From Stomoxys calcitrans (lineage: Eukaryota; Arthropoda; Insecta; Diptera; Muscidae), in assembly GCF_963082655.1 (NCBI RefSeq), contig NC_081556.1, positions 156,800,578 to 156,864,577 on the forward strand: 64,000 nt of DNA, in the 5' to 3' direction. The notes under the pieces are model-generated. The model did not search any database, had not been told where the DNA came from, and saw nothing but the letters and a program-made list of their open reading frames with translations. Numbering within the stretch: position 1 is the stretch's first letter; each line of letters begins with the position of its first letter. Below are positions 43,606-56,935 of the stretch, piece by piece. Made by a program: the position numbers and the translations under genes.

Positions 43606-45730
43606 AAAGACAAGCTTTAAATTTGTGCCACTACTTTCATCGTTCTTTGTTTGTGAGCAGTTATTCCTCAGTTAGCTACCGTTTGTGGGCTTAGAAGATT
43701 ATCTGGAGACTACAGTACATGCAACCACACAGACCCTCGTATAAAATTGTATACTTGATTCAAAAACTTGTTCGACACTCTACTCAAAGAATGTTTAAAC
43801 ACTCTCATCGACTTGTATGACGTTGTATTTGGTGTTGGTGTTTTTGTTGCTGCTTCTGTTGCTGAATTTACAAAAGACAACATATTACTAGTACATGATT
43901 CTGGGACGAAGACAAGAACAAGGATGAGAAAACCCACTCTGGGCCACTAGTAGAGTATACTTGTTATTAGTGTAGCACTTTGACTCTGGGCCGTGGTTGC
44001 TGCTGACTTCCATGCCATGAAAGGCAACAGCTACTTTTAGCCCACTCTCGAGTGTTGCATCATCCGCATCACCGCCCCAGCTACCACCCTCAAAACGATG
44101 ACAAGAACATTGTCGTACTCAAGCGACTCATAGGACAAATTCCCTGGAAGAGAAAATATCCTTCTTATTTGTTATTCGATACCGAGATAAAAAAGATGCG
44201 TTTATTCTAGTATTTGGCTTCAGCAGCTTCGAGGGCGAGGACAACCAGCTGCGGCAGCGGCAGCGTGGGTGTACTGGTGTCCTGCTCCCAAGACGATGAT
44301 GACGAAGACAAAAACCCCACAAGTACATCCGCGCACTTGCCTGTGCACAAGAATCGCAGGGCTTTGTCAAAGCGAAAGCTATGGGATTACGTCTAGATCC
44401 CAATGAGTAAATAATGCAACAAAGAAATTTAATTTCGCGTCTTATTCCTTTCAATATATCTCTCGCTTTATGCGCTCCAATGTTTGTTTCTCCCATTCCC
44501 ATGCAGTCATTCATTCGTTCTTTTGAATGGGGCTAAAAGAGGCGCGGCGAGGCGAGGCGAGGCGACGCTATGCTCGAGCGCTTCATAGGACAAAGCCGAG
44601 ATCTTGGGAGCAAGGACAATAGATAAAAAGTAACACCTCATTCTATTACACGCTTTACAAAACAAATCGTCTAGGAGCTGTAAGCACTGATGCTGGAATG
44701 TTTTTGTTGCTCTTGCCACATGCACAGCAACAGCGAACTTTGGGTTAGGGACTGCGACTGGGTCTGAGGCAAATAAAATGATGATGAAGTGACATGTCAT
44801 TAAGTTCGAAGGTTGTATTTTTTGGTTTGGAGTTTTGACTCGTTTTTCTCCCCCCCCCCCCTCTCTCTATCTCTTTTAATTTTGGCCAATGAGGTTTTTC
44901 TTTCAAATATGATGTACTTCAAATGAAGAGCTTACCGTGCATATGTGTGAGCAATCCGTATGCAGGAATCTGTGTGCGCACAGTGGAGAACTTGAGTTTG
45001 TGGTGTTGCCACTGATGTTTTGTCGGTTACGTTATCTTTATTGCGTTAATCCTGGCACTCCAAAATAACAGAGAATTGGAAGTGAAATATGAGGTAAAAC
45101 CTCATTTGGGAATCGAGCGTTTAGTGATGCTTATGACAATGTAATTGGAAAAATTATTTGTGGTGATGGCAAAGCTCCTCCGAAATGTGGCATCTTGCGA
45201 GTGCCAGGATACATTGGTAATATGCGTCAGGATGGGGGATACGAGTGTTGTCATCTCATTTGTAGTATCTCAGAACAATATCGATATGTGACATATGGAA
45301 GTTTTTAAAGTAATGACGGAAATTTTCTTAATAAACTTCTGCGAAAAAGAGGTGGAGACAACGTCGACTAGGGGATTAAATTAGTTTTTCTTTCCAAGTA
45401 AGTTGAAATTAAAGAAGGTGGGATCATTGTAGGTGGTTAGGCAAACTAAATCATTTTTAAGGTATGTAATCTTCTTTGGTAGTTTGGTTGTGGTAAGGAA
45501 ATAAATCAGCAATAATACAGTTTTCCAAACAGACACTTCATCTCTGCCTTGTTAGGCGTAGCAGACTTCTATGCTCACAGAAAAACCGCCATCCATATAC
45601 AATAAATCACCAAATTAGTTGATTCAATTAATTTTTTAATTGTAATTGGTTCAATCACGCAAAAGGATTATAATCATTAACCGTTTTTGGAAAAGGCAAT
45701 TGGAATATTTTTCAACTTAAATGTTATTAA
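43606..45730. other. Mostly unique DNA, no gene recognised
   Basis: Contains a GC-rich patch (44225-44300), (GGCGA)n at 44541-44566 and a 12-base C run (44850-44861). A 128-codon minus frame (44514-44128) has no recognisable domain. Confidence 0.5.
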
Positions 45731-45734
45731 TGCC

Positions 45735-46164
45735 AACCACCATAGGATGGGGGTATACTAATCTAGTCATTCCGTTTGTAACAACTCGAACTATTTGTCA
45801 AAGACCCCATAAAGTACATTCGATCTAGCCATGTCCGTCTGTCCGTCTGTCGAAATCTTGATAGAGGCCTAAACGCATAAAGCCAGCCGCTTAAAATTTT
45901 GCACAGATATTTAGTACTGATGTAGGTCGTTGGAGATTTTAAATGGGCAATATCGGCTCAGATTTAGATATAGCTCCCATATAACCCAATCTCCCGAGTT
46001 GACTTCTTAGGTTCTGAAATTTTACAAGCGATGTCCTGATACGACAAATCGGTCTATAACCTGATCGCATTCAGGGTCATCTTTATTCGGTTCCTAGAAA
46101 TTTAAATTTTTGCTGGTTTGACAGAAGTTTGGTATGTGGAATAAAATAATGCCCTTCAACTCGA
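45735..46164 (-). repeat. RB, truncated copy (end module plus one unit)
   Basis: AACCACCATAGGATGGGGGT, AACAACTCGAACTATTTGTC, GTCCGTCTGTCCGTCTGTCG and one unit. It stops at the start of the next RB element. Confidence 0.8.
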
Positions 46165-48245
46165 TTTATTATACCCGCCACCATAGGATGGGGGTATACT
46201 AATTTCGTCATTCTGTTTGTAATACCTCGAAATATGCGTCTAAGAACCCATGAAGTATATACACTCTTGATCGTCATGTCATTTTAAGTCGATATACATA
46301 GCCATGTACGTCCGTCGGTCCGCCAGTCCGACCGTCCGTCTGTTTGTCGAAAGCACGCTGACTTTCGAAGGAGTTAAGCTAGCCTCTTGTAATTTTTGCA
46401 GAAATACTTTTTATTGGTGTAAGCCGGTTGGGCCAAATCGGTCAAGAACCTGATATAGCTCTCATACAAACCGATCTTGGGTCTTGACTTCTTGAGCCCC
46501 TAGAAAGCGCAATTCTTGTCCGATTTGACTGAAATTTTTGCACGAGGTGTTTTGGTGTCACTTACAACAACTGAGCCAAGCATGGTTCAAGTCGGTCCAT
46601 GTTTTGATATAGCTGCCATATAAACCGATCTTGGGTTTTGACTTCTTGAGCCTCTAGAGGGCGCAACTTTTGTCTTTTCCAATGACTGTGTTAAGTATGA
46701 TTCAAATCGGTCCATGTTTTGATATAGCTGCCATATAAACCGATCTTGGGTCTTGACTTCTTGAGCCTCTAGAGGGCGCAATTCTCATCCGATTTGACTG
46801 AAATTATGCACGTGGTGTTTTGATATCGTTTCCAATGACTGTGTTAAGTATGATTCAAATCGGTCAATGCTTTTATATAGCTGCCATATAAACCGATCTG
46901 GGGTCTTAACTTCTTGAGCCTCTAGAGGGCGCAATTTTCATCCGATTTGACTGAAATATCGTTCGACGTATTTTGGTGTCACTTCCAATAACTGCGCTAA
47001 ATATGGTTCAAATCGGTCTAGGTTTTAATATAGCTGCCATATAAACCGATCTTGGGTCTTGACTTCTTGAGCCTCTAGAGGGCGCAATTCTCATCCGATT
47101 TGACTGAAATTTTGCACATGGTGTTTTGGTATCACTTCCAATAACTGCGCTTAGCTTGGTTTAAATCGCTCCATGTTTTGATGTAGCTGCTATATAAACC
47201 GATCTTGGGTCTTGACTTCTTGGGCCTCTAGAGGGCGCAATTCCCATCCGATTTGACTGAAATTTTACACGTGGTGTTTTGGTATCACTTCCAATGACTG
47301 CGCCAGTTATAGTTTAAATCGGTCCATATTTTGATATAGCTGTCATATAAACAGATTTCGGTTCTTGACTTCTTGAGCCTCTAGAGGGCGCAATACTCGT
47401 CGGATTTGGAAGAAATTTTGTACAACGGCTTCTCTCATGACCTTCAACATACGTGTCGAATATGGTCTAAATCGAGCAATAGCGTGATGCAGCTGCTATA
47501 TTAACCAATCTCCCGATTTTGCTTCTGGAGCCCCCAGACTTTTTGAGCCTCTAGAGGGCACAATTCTCATCAGATTTGGAAGAAATTTTGTACAACGGCT
47601 TCTCTCATGACCTTCAACATACGAAACTAATATGGTCTGAATCGAGCAATAGCTTGATTCAGCTCCCTTATTTTGCTTCTCGATTTTGCTTCTTGAGCCC
47701 CAAGAAGCCTTAAGCCTCTAGAGGGCGCAATTCTCGTCCGCTTTGACTGAAATTTTGCTCGACGTATTTTGGTATCACTTCCAATAACTGCGTCAAGCAT
47801 GGTTCAAATCGGTCCTTGTTTTGATATAGCTGCCATATACCGATCTTGGATCTTGACTTCTTGAGCCTCTAGAGGGTGCAATTTTTGTCCGATTTGCCTG
47901 TAATATAGCATGTAGTGTTTTGGTATCTTTTCCAATGACTGTGTTAAGTATGACTCAAATCGGTACATAACCTGATATTACTGCCATATAAACCGATCTG
48001 GGTTCTTGGGTTCTTAACTTCTAGAGGGCGCAATGCTTAAACGATTTGGAAGAAATTTTGTACAACGGCTGCCTAAGAGATACTGCGCACAGAACTCGAC
48101 AAATGCGATCCATGGTGGAGGGTATTTAATATTCAGCCCGGCTGATCTTAATACCCCCTTACTTGTTTTGTATAAATTTTTACCAGAATCCATGGTGGTG
48201 AGTTCCCAAGATTCAGCCCGGCCTAACTTAGCACGCTTTTACTTG
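46165..48245 (-). repeat. RB array, about twelve units, doubled left module
   Basis: The right end module comes first (TATACCCGCCACCATAGGAT, CGTCCGTCGGTCCGCCAGTC), then about twelve units reading CATATAAACCGATCTTGGGT, CTTGACTTCTTGAGCCTCTA and GAGGGCGCAATTCTCATCCG. Units near 47330-47690 belong to a second subtype (GTACAACGGCTTCTCTCATG). The left end is present twice in tandem (48105-48165 and 48186-48245), both with CCATGGTGG and AGCCCGGC words. Confidence 0.9.
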
Positions 48246-48249
48246 ATTA

Positions 48250-50470
48250 TTTTAAACCACTTCAGATTCAATGATAAACTTAACTAAGTTGTTAATTGAT
48301 ATCCACAAACGTGTAGTATTAATTAAAAAAAAAAAAACTTTTGTAGCTCTCTTATTGAGAGACCCTATATTTGGCAGAATCCATTAATTTCCAAAATTCG
48401 GCCCAGCAAAATTAAACACATTTTTACCTCTTTTATATGAAACATAAAATGGAGCTAAAGTACACACAGATAAGGTTTTATAAAGGATTATATTACTTTC
48501 AATGCAATTAAAATTCCTCTAAATAAGTTCTGTTTTACTACGAGAAATTTCTTATTACGGGTTTTATTTCAAAATAGAACTTTAAACTCAAAGATGCAAA
48601 AGAGCTTGCGTTAACCCCACGCAGTATATGCTGCAGTATGAGGGTGAGTTCAAGTTTTACTTTCTACTACCAATACACTCATAGTGTGGAAGTAAAGGAG
48701 GTGAGAGGAAAGCAAGGACTTTTTGTGTGATAGCTGCCGTTCATCTTGGTGCTGTTGATGCTGTTGCCATTGCTGTTATTATTGTCATGTTAGGAATTTC
48801 ATTTAAGAATGTCTTCATCCAAATTGACAATCAGGGATGAGGGTGTCAGTATTAATGCTTAGGTATTCTACCGAGTGATAAAAAGGAGTACGACAGCGTT
48901 GACACTCTTGATGATGTGGATGACAACAGTTTCAAATGTCATCCAATAACGGTGCAAATGACGCACGAAGTAAACACCAAGGACTCCAGCAGTAACAGCA
49001 ACGCATCAAAATTGAACTCATAAGCTTCATTTTTCTGTTTTACTGCAGATGGCAATTGAAATGGAACACAGCAAGAAGAATGGAGCAAGTTTTACACTTT
49101 AAGGGGTCGAAGGGTTGAACATTGATATTCATAAAAATAAATTTGTAAAAAATCTGTCAAATGAAAGAAACTCAAATTTCAGCCAAATAATTGAATTACC
49201 TTCATTTATCTACGATGAAAGCTCCATGAATTTAAAACTCAATTTTCTATGAAAATCGAATTTAAAGGCAACATTATTAATTTTTATTGATTGCACTTTT
49301 TTGTTGGGATCGATTTGTAAAAGTTGAGTTATGTCCATCACAATTCAAGATCCAGATGCTGTATGGTATATAACTTGAAACTGATGTCGGATTATTCCCC
49401 AATGATAATGCTATCAATATAATTTAGGAAAATACAATTTGTTGATTTTTATTTTTGTACTTCTTTCACTTGAGAGGATTTTTATTTCATCATTCGTTCA
49501 TTCATCCGTACAATCGAAAAGCAACGAATGAATGAATGAGCAAATCTCAGACGGTGTATGGCAGCACAGCAAAAAAGCTCCGACAAGGGAGGACGGCAAA
49601 AACAAACGGAAATGACGAAATGTAATAATTCCCAAATTAACATTTGATCTGTAACTTGAGGAGATGCATGAAGTGCTTGTAAGGAGTTTACCAAGTGGTG
49701 CTTGCGATAAACTGAGCGTGAGTGAGTGTTGAGGAAGGGAGATGTAATGAGAGAAGGGAGGATTAACAAACACAAATTTTAAAAGATTTTGTCTTTATTT
49801 GCAGGGTAGGGTGGGTAAACGCTGTGTTCTGCTTAATTTGCCAACAAAATTGCTGCGAATTAAGGCAAACAAAACGCTTATTCAATGTCTCCTACACTTG
49901 CACAAGAATGCGCATAATTGTCGAACAAAGTGTGTAATTGTCATTTGTTGTTTTTTGGTCTTATATGGCTAGCGTTCATGCCCGTTTTGATGTTCGTGGT
50001 GTTTGTGTTGGCGTTGCTGGTGGTATGGTGTGTGTGGTGTGGTGTGGCGTGTTGGTGTTAGAGTTCACTTTGCTCCTTTGAGCTCTTAATACCCTTAAGA
50101 TATGCATACTCAGTTACTATTACTCAGTTGCAGTTCATGTAACGTAACGTGTCAAACAAAAACGAAAAAAAAAAACTGTAGGAAAATAAAGCTCAAATAC
50201 ACACTTTGTTACTCACTCACACCATAGCAAAAACACGCACGCCGCTATTCACTCATTCACAAACTTATGCAGAGTCAGTGAGCCCCGTTTCCGGTTTCGT
50301 TTTGCTCGTAATTCATAAAAAGCCTTTTTGTTGCTGCAACAGTGATGATAAATCGGATGATTAAAAAGGTACCATATACGTTAAGAAAAAACTACTTCAA
50401 GCGTTTTAAAAGAAAACTACGTTTAATTTAGAATTTCTTACAAAATATGGCAAACATTTTACAACAAAAA
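48250..50470. other. Mostly unique DNA, no gene recognised
   Basis: Includes a GTGTGGTGTGGTGTGGCGTG stretch (about 50028-50050), poly-A tracts (48329-48340, 50166-50176) and short GAATGAATGA repeats (49525-49537). Confidence 0.5.
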
Positions 50471-50479
50471 TTGGTGAAA

Positions 50480-51655
50480 ATTGATTTTGAAACAAATCGG
50501 GCCGAATCTTGGGAACCCAACACCATGGATTCTGCTAAAAATGTATACAAAAATTTCAAATTTAGTTGAAGGGCTTAATTTTATTCTACATACCAAACTT
50601 CTTTCAAACCAGCAAAAACTAAAATTTCTAGGAACCGAACAAGGATGATCGAAAGACCGGTTAAATGGGATGTATTGTATATCAGGTTATAGACTGATTT
50701 TGGCCGTATTTGTTGAAAGTCGTAATAGATCGGTTTGCATGGGAGCTATATCAGGTTCTTTACCACTTTGGACCGTACTTGGAATAGTTCTTAGAAGTCA
50801 TAACATAGCAGTATATGCAAAATTTCAGCCTAATCGGACAAAAATTGCGGCTTGTAAGGACTCAAGAAGGTACATCGGGAGATCGGTTTATATGGGAGCT
50901 ATATCAAGTTATACTCCGATTTGGACCGCACTTGGCACAGTGATTAAAAGAACACTAAATTAGATAAGAATTGCGGCTTCCAGGGTCTCAAGAAGTCAAA
51001 TCGGGAGATTGGTTTATATGGGAGCTATATCAGGTTATAGACCGATTTGGACTGTACTTGGCACAGTTGTTGGAGGTCATAACGGAACACTACATGCCAA
51101 ATTTCAGCCAAATGGGACAAAAATTGCGGCTTCCAGGGGCTTAAGAAAGTAAATCGGAAGATAGGCTTATATGGGAGCTATGTCAGGTTGTAGACCGATT
51201 TAAACCGCACTTGACACAGTGCTTGAAAGTCATAAGGGAACACTATGTGCAAAATTTCAGCGAAATTAGACAAGAATTACGGCTTCCAGGGGCTCAAGAA
51301 GTCAAATCGGGAGATCGGTTTGTATGGGAGCTATATCAGGTTATAGTCCGATTCGGACCGTACTTTGCACAGTGTTTGGAAATCATAACGAAACACTATG
51401 TGCAAACTTTCAGCTAAATTGCGGCTTCCAGGGGCTAAAGAAGTCAAATCGGGAGAACGGTTTATATCTATATCTAAATCTAAACCGATATGGCCCATTT
51501 GCAATCCCCAACGACCTACATTGATAATAAGTATCCATGCAAAATTTCAAGCGGCTAGCCTTACGCGTTCGACCCCTATAGCGATTTCGACAGACGGACG
51601 GAGGGACATAGCTACAATAGATCGAATCTGAATTTGAATTCCAAAGACAAGTTTA
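50480..51655 (+). repeat. RB array, variant units (GCGGCTTCCAGGGGCTCAAG)
   Basis: About six units with GATCGGTTTATATGGGAGCT, GACCGTACTTGGCACAGT and TTGCGGCTTCCAGGGGCTCA instead of the usual TTGCGCCCTCTAGAGGCTCA. The left module is the variant GGGCCGAATCTTGGGAACCC, ACACCATGGATTCTGC. The right module has GACAGACGGACGGAGGGACA and then decays. Confidence 0.85.
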
Positions 51656-51659
51656 AAAA

Positions 51660-52169
51660 ATTTTTATAGGGTGTATATGCATTTAGTCATTCCGATTGCA
51701 ACACATAGAATATCAATTTCTGACCCAAATATATATATTTTGGATCGTCGCAAAATTCTAGGACGATATAACGATGTCCTTGTGGCTGTCCGTCTGCCCG
51801 TTATTGTTATAGACCGATCCTCCGATTTAGGGCCTAAGGCCATAAAAGCCACATTTATTATCCGATTTTGCTGAAATTTGGGACAGAGAGTTGTGTTAGG
51901 CCCATCGACATCTTTCTTCAATTTGGCCCTGATCGGTTCAGATTTGGATATAAATGTCATATAGACCGATCTCTGGATGTAAGGATTTGGGCCTATAAAA
52001 GGCGCATTTATTGTCCGATGTTGCCAAAATTTAGGATAGTGAGTTAAGTTAAGCCCCTTGACATTCTTCTGCAATATGGCACAGATCCAAATTTGGATAT
52101 AGCTGCCATAAAGACATATCTTTTGGTTTTAGGGTTTGGGGCCATAAATGGCGCATTTATTGTTCGATT
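51660..52169 (-). repeat. RA array, minus arm of a head-to-head pair
   Basis: The end module is at left (TCATTCCGATTGCAACACAT, AATATATATATTTTGGATCG, short GTCCGTCTGCCCG), then three units in minus orientation (CCGATCCTCCGATTTAGGGC). At 52169/52170 the orientation flips within one unit. Confidence 0.8.
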
Positions 52170-54230
52170 TACATGGCAGCTATATACAAATCTAGGCCGA
52201 TTTGGGTCAGGTTGCAGAAAAATGTCGCAAAGCCACAACACTACAATAAATGCTTCTTTTATGGGCCCAAGACCTTAAATCGAGAGATCGGTCTATATGG
52301 CAGCCATATTCAAATCTGGACCGATCCGAGCCAAATTGAAGAAGGACGTCGAAGAGCCTAACACAACTCACTGTCACAAATTTCAGCGAAATCGGATAAT
52401 AAATTTGGCTTTTATGGGCCTTAGACCCTAAATCGGAGGATCGGTCTATATGGCAGATATATCTAAATACTGTGCGATCTTTACCATATTTGGGTCGGAT
52501 GGCGGGTGGCCTAAAAATACTCACTGTTTCAAATTTCAGCGAAATCGAATAAAAAAATAAAGCTTTTATGGGCTTCAAAATATTGTCCGCTACAAACCAT
52601 ATTTAGATCGGACGTCGGGAAACCTAAAACTACCCACTGTTTCAAATTTCAACGAAATTGGGTAATAAATAGAGCTTTTATGGGCTTCAGACCCTTTATC
52701 GGCAGATCGGTCAATATGGCAACTTTATCTAAATATAGTCTGATCTGAACCATATTTGGGTCCTATGTTAAGAGTCGTAAAACTACTCACTACTCACTTT
52801 TATGGCCTTCAGAACCCTCACCGGGAGATCGGTCTATATGGCAACTATATCTAAATATAGTCCGGTCTGAATCATATTTGGGTTCTATGTTAGAAGGCCA
52901 TAAACTACTCACTGTTACAAATTTCGACGAAGTCGGTTAAAATATAAAGCTCTTATGGGCTTCAGACTCTTTATCTAGAGATCGGTCTTTATAGCAGCTA
53001 TACCTAAATATAGTCCGATCTGAACCATACTTAGGTCAGATGTCGGGAGGCTTAAAATAACCCACCGTTTTATATTTCAGCGAAATAGGGGTATAAATAA
53101 AGCTTTTGTGGACTTCAGACCCCTTATAGGCACATCGGTCTATATGGCAGCTATATCTAAATACAGTCCGATCTGAACAATATTTGGGTCAGATACCGGG
53201 TGGCCCTTTATCGGCAGATCGGTCAATATGGCAACTTTATCTAAATATAGTGTGATCTGTACCATATATAGGTCGGACGTTGAGAGGCGTAAAATCACTC
53301 ACTGTTTCAAATTTCAGCGAAATCGGATAAAATATAAAGCTTTTATGGCCTTCAGACCCTCTATCGGGATATCGGTCCATATGGCAGCTATATCTGAATA
53401 TAGTCCGATCTGTACCATATTTAGGTCGGACGTTGAGAGGCTTTAAACTGCGCACTATTCTAAATTTCAGCGAAATCGTATAAAAAATAAAGCTTTTATG
53501 GCCTTCAGACCCCTCATCGTGAGATCGGTCTATATGGCAGATCGGTCTAAATATAGTCCGATCTGAACCATATTTGGGTTACATATCGGGAGGCTTAAAA
53601 TAACGCACATTTTTAAATCTCAGCTAAATCGGTTTATAAATAAAGCTTTTATGGGCTTCAGACGCTTTATCGGGAGGTCGGTCTATATGGCACTTATATC
53701 TAAATATGGACCGATCTAATCTATATTTAGGTCAGATGTTTGGAGGATTGAAATAACTTATTGTTGTAAATTTCACCGAAATCGGGTAATAAATAAAGCT
53801 ATATTGGTCTTCAGACCCTTAATGGCAACTATATCTAAATATGGACCGATCTAATCCATGCTTTTATGGTCTTCAGACCCTATATCGGGAGATCGGTTTA
53901 ATTGATAGCTATATCTAAATATAGTTCGATCTGAACCATATTTGGGTCAGTTGTCGGGAAGCCTTAAACTTCTCACTGTTTCAAATTTCAGCAAAATCGG
54001 ATGAAAAAAAAAAAATTTTTATGGGGATCAATATCTCAATTTTTGAAGCCTGTAGAGTGATTACGTGAGACGGACGGACGGACAAACGAACATCGTTAAT
54101 TCGTCTTAGAATTTTACGACGATCCGAAATAAATAGACTTTCTAAGGTCGGAAATTGATATTTCGATGTGTTGCAAATGGTATGACAAAAAGAATATCCC
54201 CCCTTCCTTCGGTGGTGGGTATAAAAGGTC
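52170..54230 (+). repeat. RA array, plus arm, about twelve units
   Basis: Units read ATCGGTCTATATGGCAGCTA, TATCTAAATATAGTCCGATC, TGAACCATATTTGGGTC and ATAAAGCTTTTATGGGCTTC. From 52440 on a distinct subtype (AAATATAGTCCGATCTG) takes over. The end module has GACGGACGGACGGACA (54070), GAAATTGATATTTCGATGTG and the hairpin CCTTCCTTCGGTGGTGGGTA ending near 54226. Confidence 0.9.
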
Positions 54231-54234
54231 AAGT

Positions 54235-56055
54235 TTTAAATTGTTAAGGTCCCCACAAAGTGCAATCTTCAATCTAAGCGTCAAAGACGGATTCAATAAA
54301 CTATGATTATCTGCCTCAATAGTTGATAGTCGTTTAGAAATTCGTTAGAATTATCTTTTCATAGATAATGCTGTTGGTTGCATTCGAAATTTCCTAAAAT
54401 TCAGATTATCGCCGACAATTTCATCTGGAAAAGTGCTGAGGTTTACTTTTTTATCAACCCTGCATTGCACCGTTTCTTGTTAAAAACTCGTTGCAGTGTT
54501 TAGTAAAAGAGCTAATGGTGTGGTGGGGTGGGGGTGCAAAACTTCAAGTTCTTTCAATGAGCTTGAAGTTAATGGCTGTAATTATGAGTTTAATCTTTAT
54601 GCAAACTTTGTCTTCAAATGAGATGAAGTAAAAGAGTATTAAAAAACGTTTTTCCAACTTTTTCCCCAAGGATTTTTTTCTTTGTTTTTTGTTGGATTTT
54701 TTTTTGAGGTGGGTGGTTGGGTGGTGTTTGCTGGTTTAAGGCAAAAATAAAGTTTATGACATATGCACACGAAGGCGCACGCATGGCGGAGGCGGGGAGT
54801 TGTCACAAAAACACATGCACAGTCACGTTAGAAAAACCCACACAAAAACGCTTGAGAGATTAATTCGACACCAGTGGCAGAAAAACCAAAAAACGAAGGA
54901 AGCAAGGCTGGAAGGGTTACACCACTCCACACCACACCATACCATGGTTAACAAAGTGTAGGTGGGCTGGTGCTGCATCTACGCCTTTTCCAAACCAAAG
55001 TTTTCTAATAAAAGTTTTCCATTTTCCGAAATGACATCAGAGGCGATGTCAATCCGCTCGCGCTGCTCGCATTTACGTAATGAACTGAGCGCGTCTTGAG
55101 AGGTTAATTGTTTAAATAAATCAAAAGCAATGGGACACATATGCGAATGTGGTTGATTGCCACCCCCAACGCACTCACTCGCTCACCCACCCACCCGCTC
55201 GCTGCCTCGCTCTGTTTGCTCGCGTCCCAATAAATTTCATTAATCCTTTTTTAATGGGCCAAATACTAATAAGCTTTTAATGGGAGGAAACTCGCTGACT
55301 GCCTTTAAGATAAAGCTTACGAAATCAACTAAATATGTAATTTAAATATCTTCCACATGATGTCGACGTCAGCTATGTGGCCTTTTTTTCCTGCTTAAAT
55401 GGGGGTGCGAGGGTTGCAGAATTTCAGAGGATGCCGAAATATGACTGCGGCACTTGAAAGTGTCCGAAAAGTGTAAACAAATCTGGGGGGATTTCTGTGC
55501 TTTAATATTTGATAAGAGCGCAACAAAGCCTATTAGAGAAATGTCGCAATTAATGTTGTCACACTTGCCCAGTGCTGCAGCAAGAGCAGGAGCAGCCAGA
55601 GGAGGCAATAAAACTTCTTCTCTTTAGAATAAATATCGAAATCTTTTCAAATACGGCCCAGAGCACAAAACGAGATTTGTCTTTCAATATTAAAAGCAAA
55701 CACAAAAGATATCTGCCTCCAGCGATGTTTAAATAAAATCTTAAATGAAGTCTATCTTTGATTGGGGAATTTCAGCTATCACAGTTTTATGGCATGGCAA
55801 AAACTCATTTCCACATTTAATGTTTAACTAGAAGAACAATAAACTAAAACAAAGAAAAGTCTTAAAGTCAGCATGGACTTGAAGTTTGAAAGATAAATAT
55901 CCAAAGAAATGTTGAAATTTGGATATTGATTCTAGCTGGACTAAATTTCAAGTGTCCATTTGGTAGCTCGCACTGTATGCAGAGTAGCCAGGCAAATTTG
56001 GGAATTTTTAAGTGAATATAAAATTAATACAAAAATTTTTTTTTTGAGATATATT
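54235..56055. other. Mostly unique DNA, no gene recognised
   Basis: A GC-richer patch at 55020-55230 (CGCTCGCGCTGCTCGC, CACTCGCTCACCCACCCACC) stands out from the AT-rich surroundings. It has no frame of note; an enhancer is possible but unsupported. Confidence 0.5.
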
Positions 56056-56059
56056 AAAT

Positions 56060-56935
56060 TACCACGAACTATGGATACCCACCACCTCGGACATATATGT
56101 AAACCACCTTTCGTCAAAATCCGGTGAAAATGCATACCTTTTGCCCCATATCGGTTATATAGACATATGATCCGATTTGGACCAAATAATTATAAGTACA
56201 AGTCATTGTTCAATTGTGTATAACAAAATGCTGGTCTTTTTAGTGGCTATATCTGAAAATAAACCGATCTGAACCATATACGACACGGATGTCGGAAAGC
56301 CTAACTTAAGTCAATGTGTCAAATTTTAGTGAAATCGGAGTATAAAAGCGCCTTTTTTGGGGGCCAAGACTTTAAATCGAGATATCGGTCGCTATATCTA
56401 AATCTTGACCGATTTGGGCCAAGTTGCACAAAAATGTCGAAGACCCTAACACAAAGCACTGTCTCGGCGAAATCGGACAATAAATGCGCCTTTTATGGGC
56501 CCAAAACCTTAAATCGAGACCTTAATATGGCAGCTATATCCAAATCTGAACCGATTTGAGCGAGGTTGCAGAAAAATTTCGAAGAGCCTAACACAACTCA
56601 CAGTCCAAAACGTTCTATGATAGATCGGTCTATATGGCAGCTATATGTAAATGTTGATCGATTTAGGCCAAATCGCAGAAATATGTTGAGGGGCTTAACT
56701 TAACTCACTGTCCCAAATTTCAGCGACATCTAACAATAAATGCGCCTTTTATGGGCCCAAAACTTTAAATCGACAGATTGGTTATATAGCACCTATATTC
56801 AAATCTGGACCGATCTTTGCCATATTGCAGAAATATGTCAAGGGGCCTTATATAACTCACTGCCCTAAATTTCACCTAAATCGGCGGATCGGTCTATATG
56901 GCAGATATATCCAATTCCAAACCGGTCTTGACAAA
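56060..56935 (+). repeat. RA array, left module and five units
   Basis: The left module is GGATACCCACCACCTCGGAC. Units start with ATCGGTCTATATGGCAGC-type words (some partly deleted, for example at 56386 and 56526). It has no right end module, because it runs into the RB copy at 56936. Confidence 0.85.

Noticed and set aside
44128..44514. 128-codon minus-strand frame
   Set aside because: Arg/Ser/Cys-rich text from a GC-richer patch without any family signature; frames on both strands overlap it equally well.
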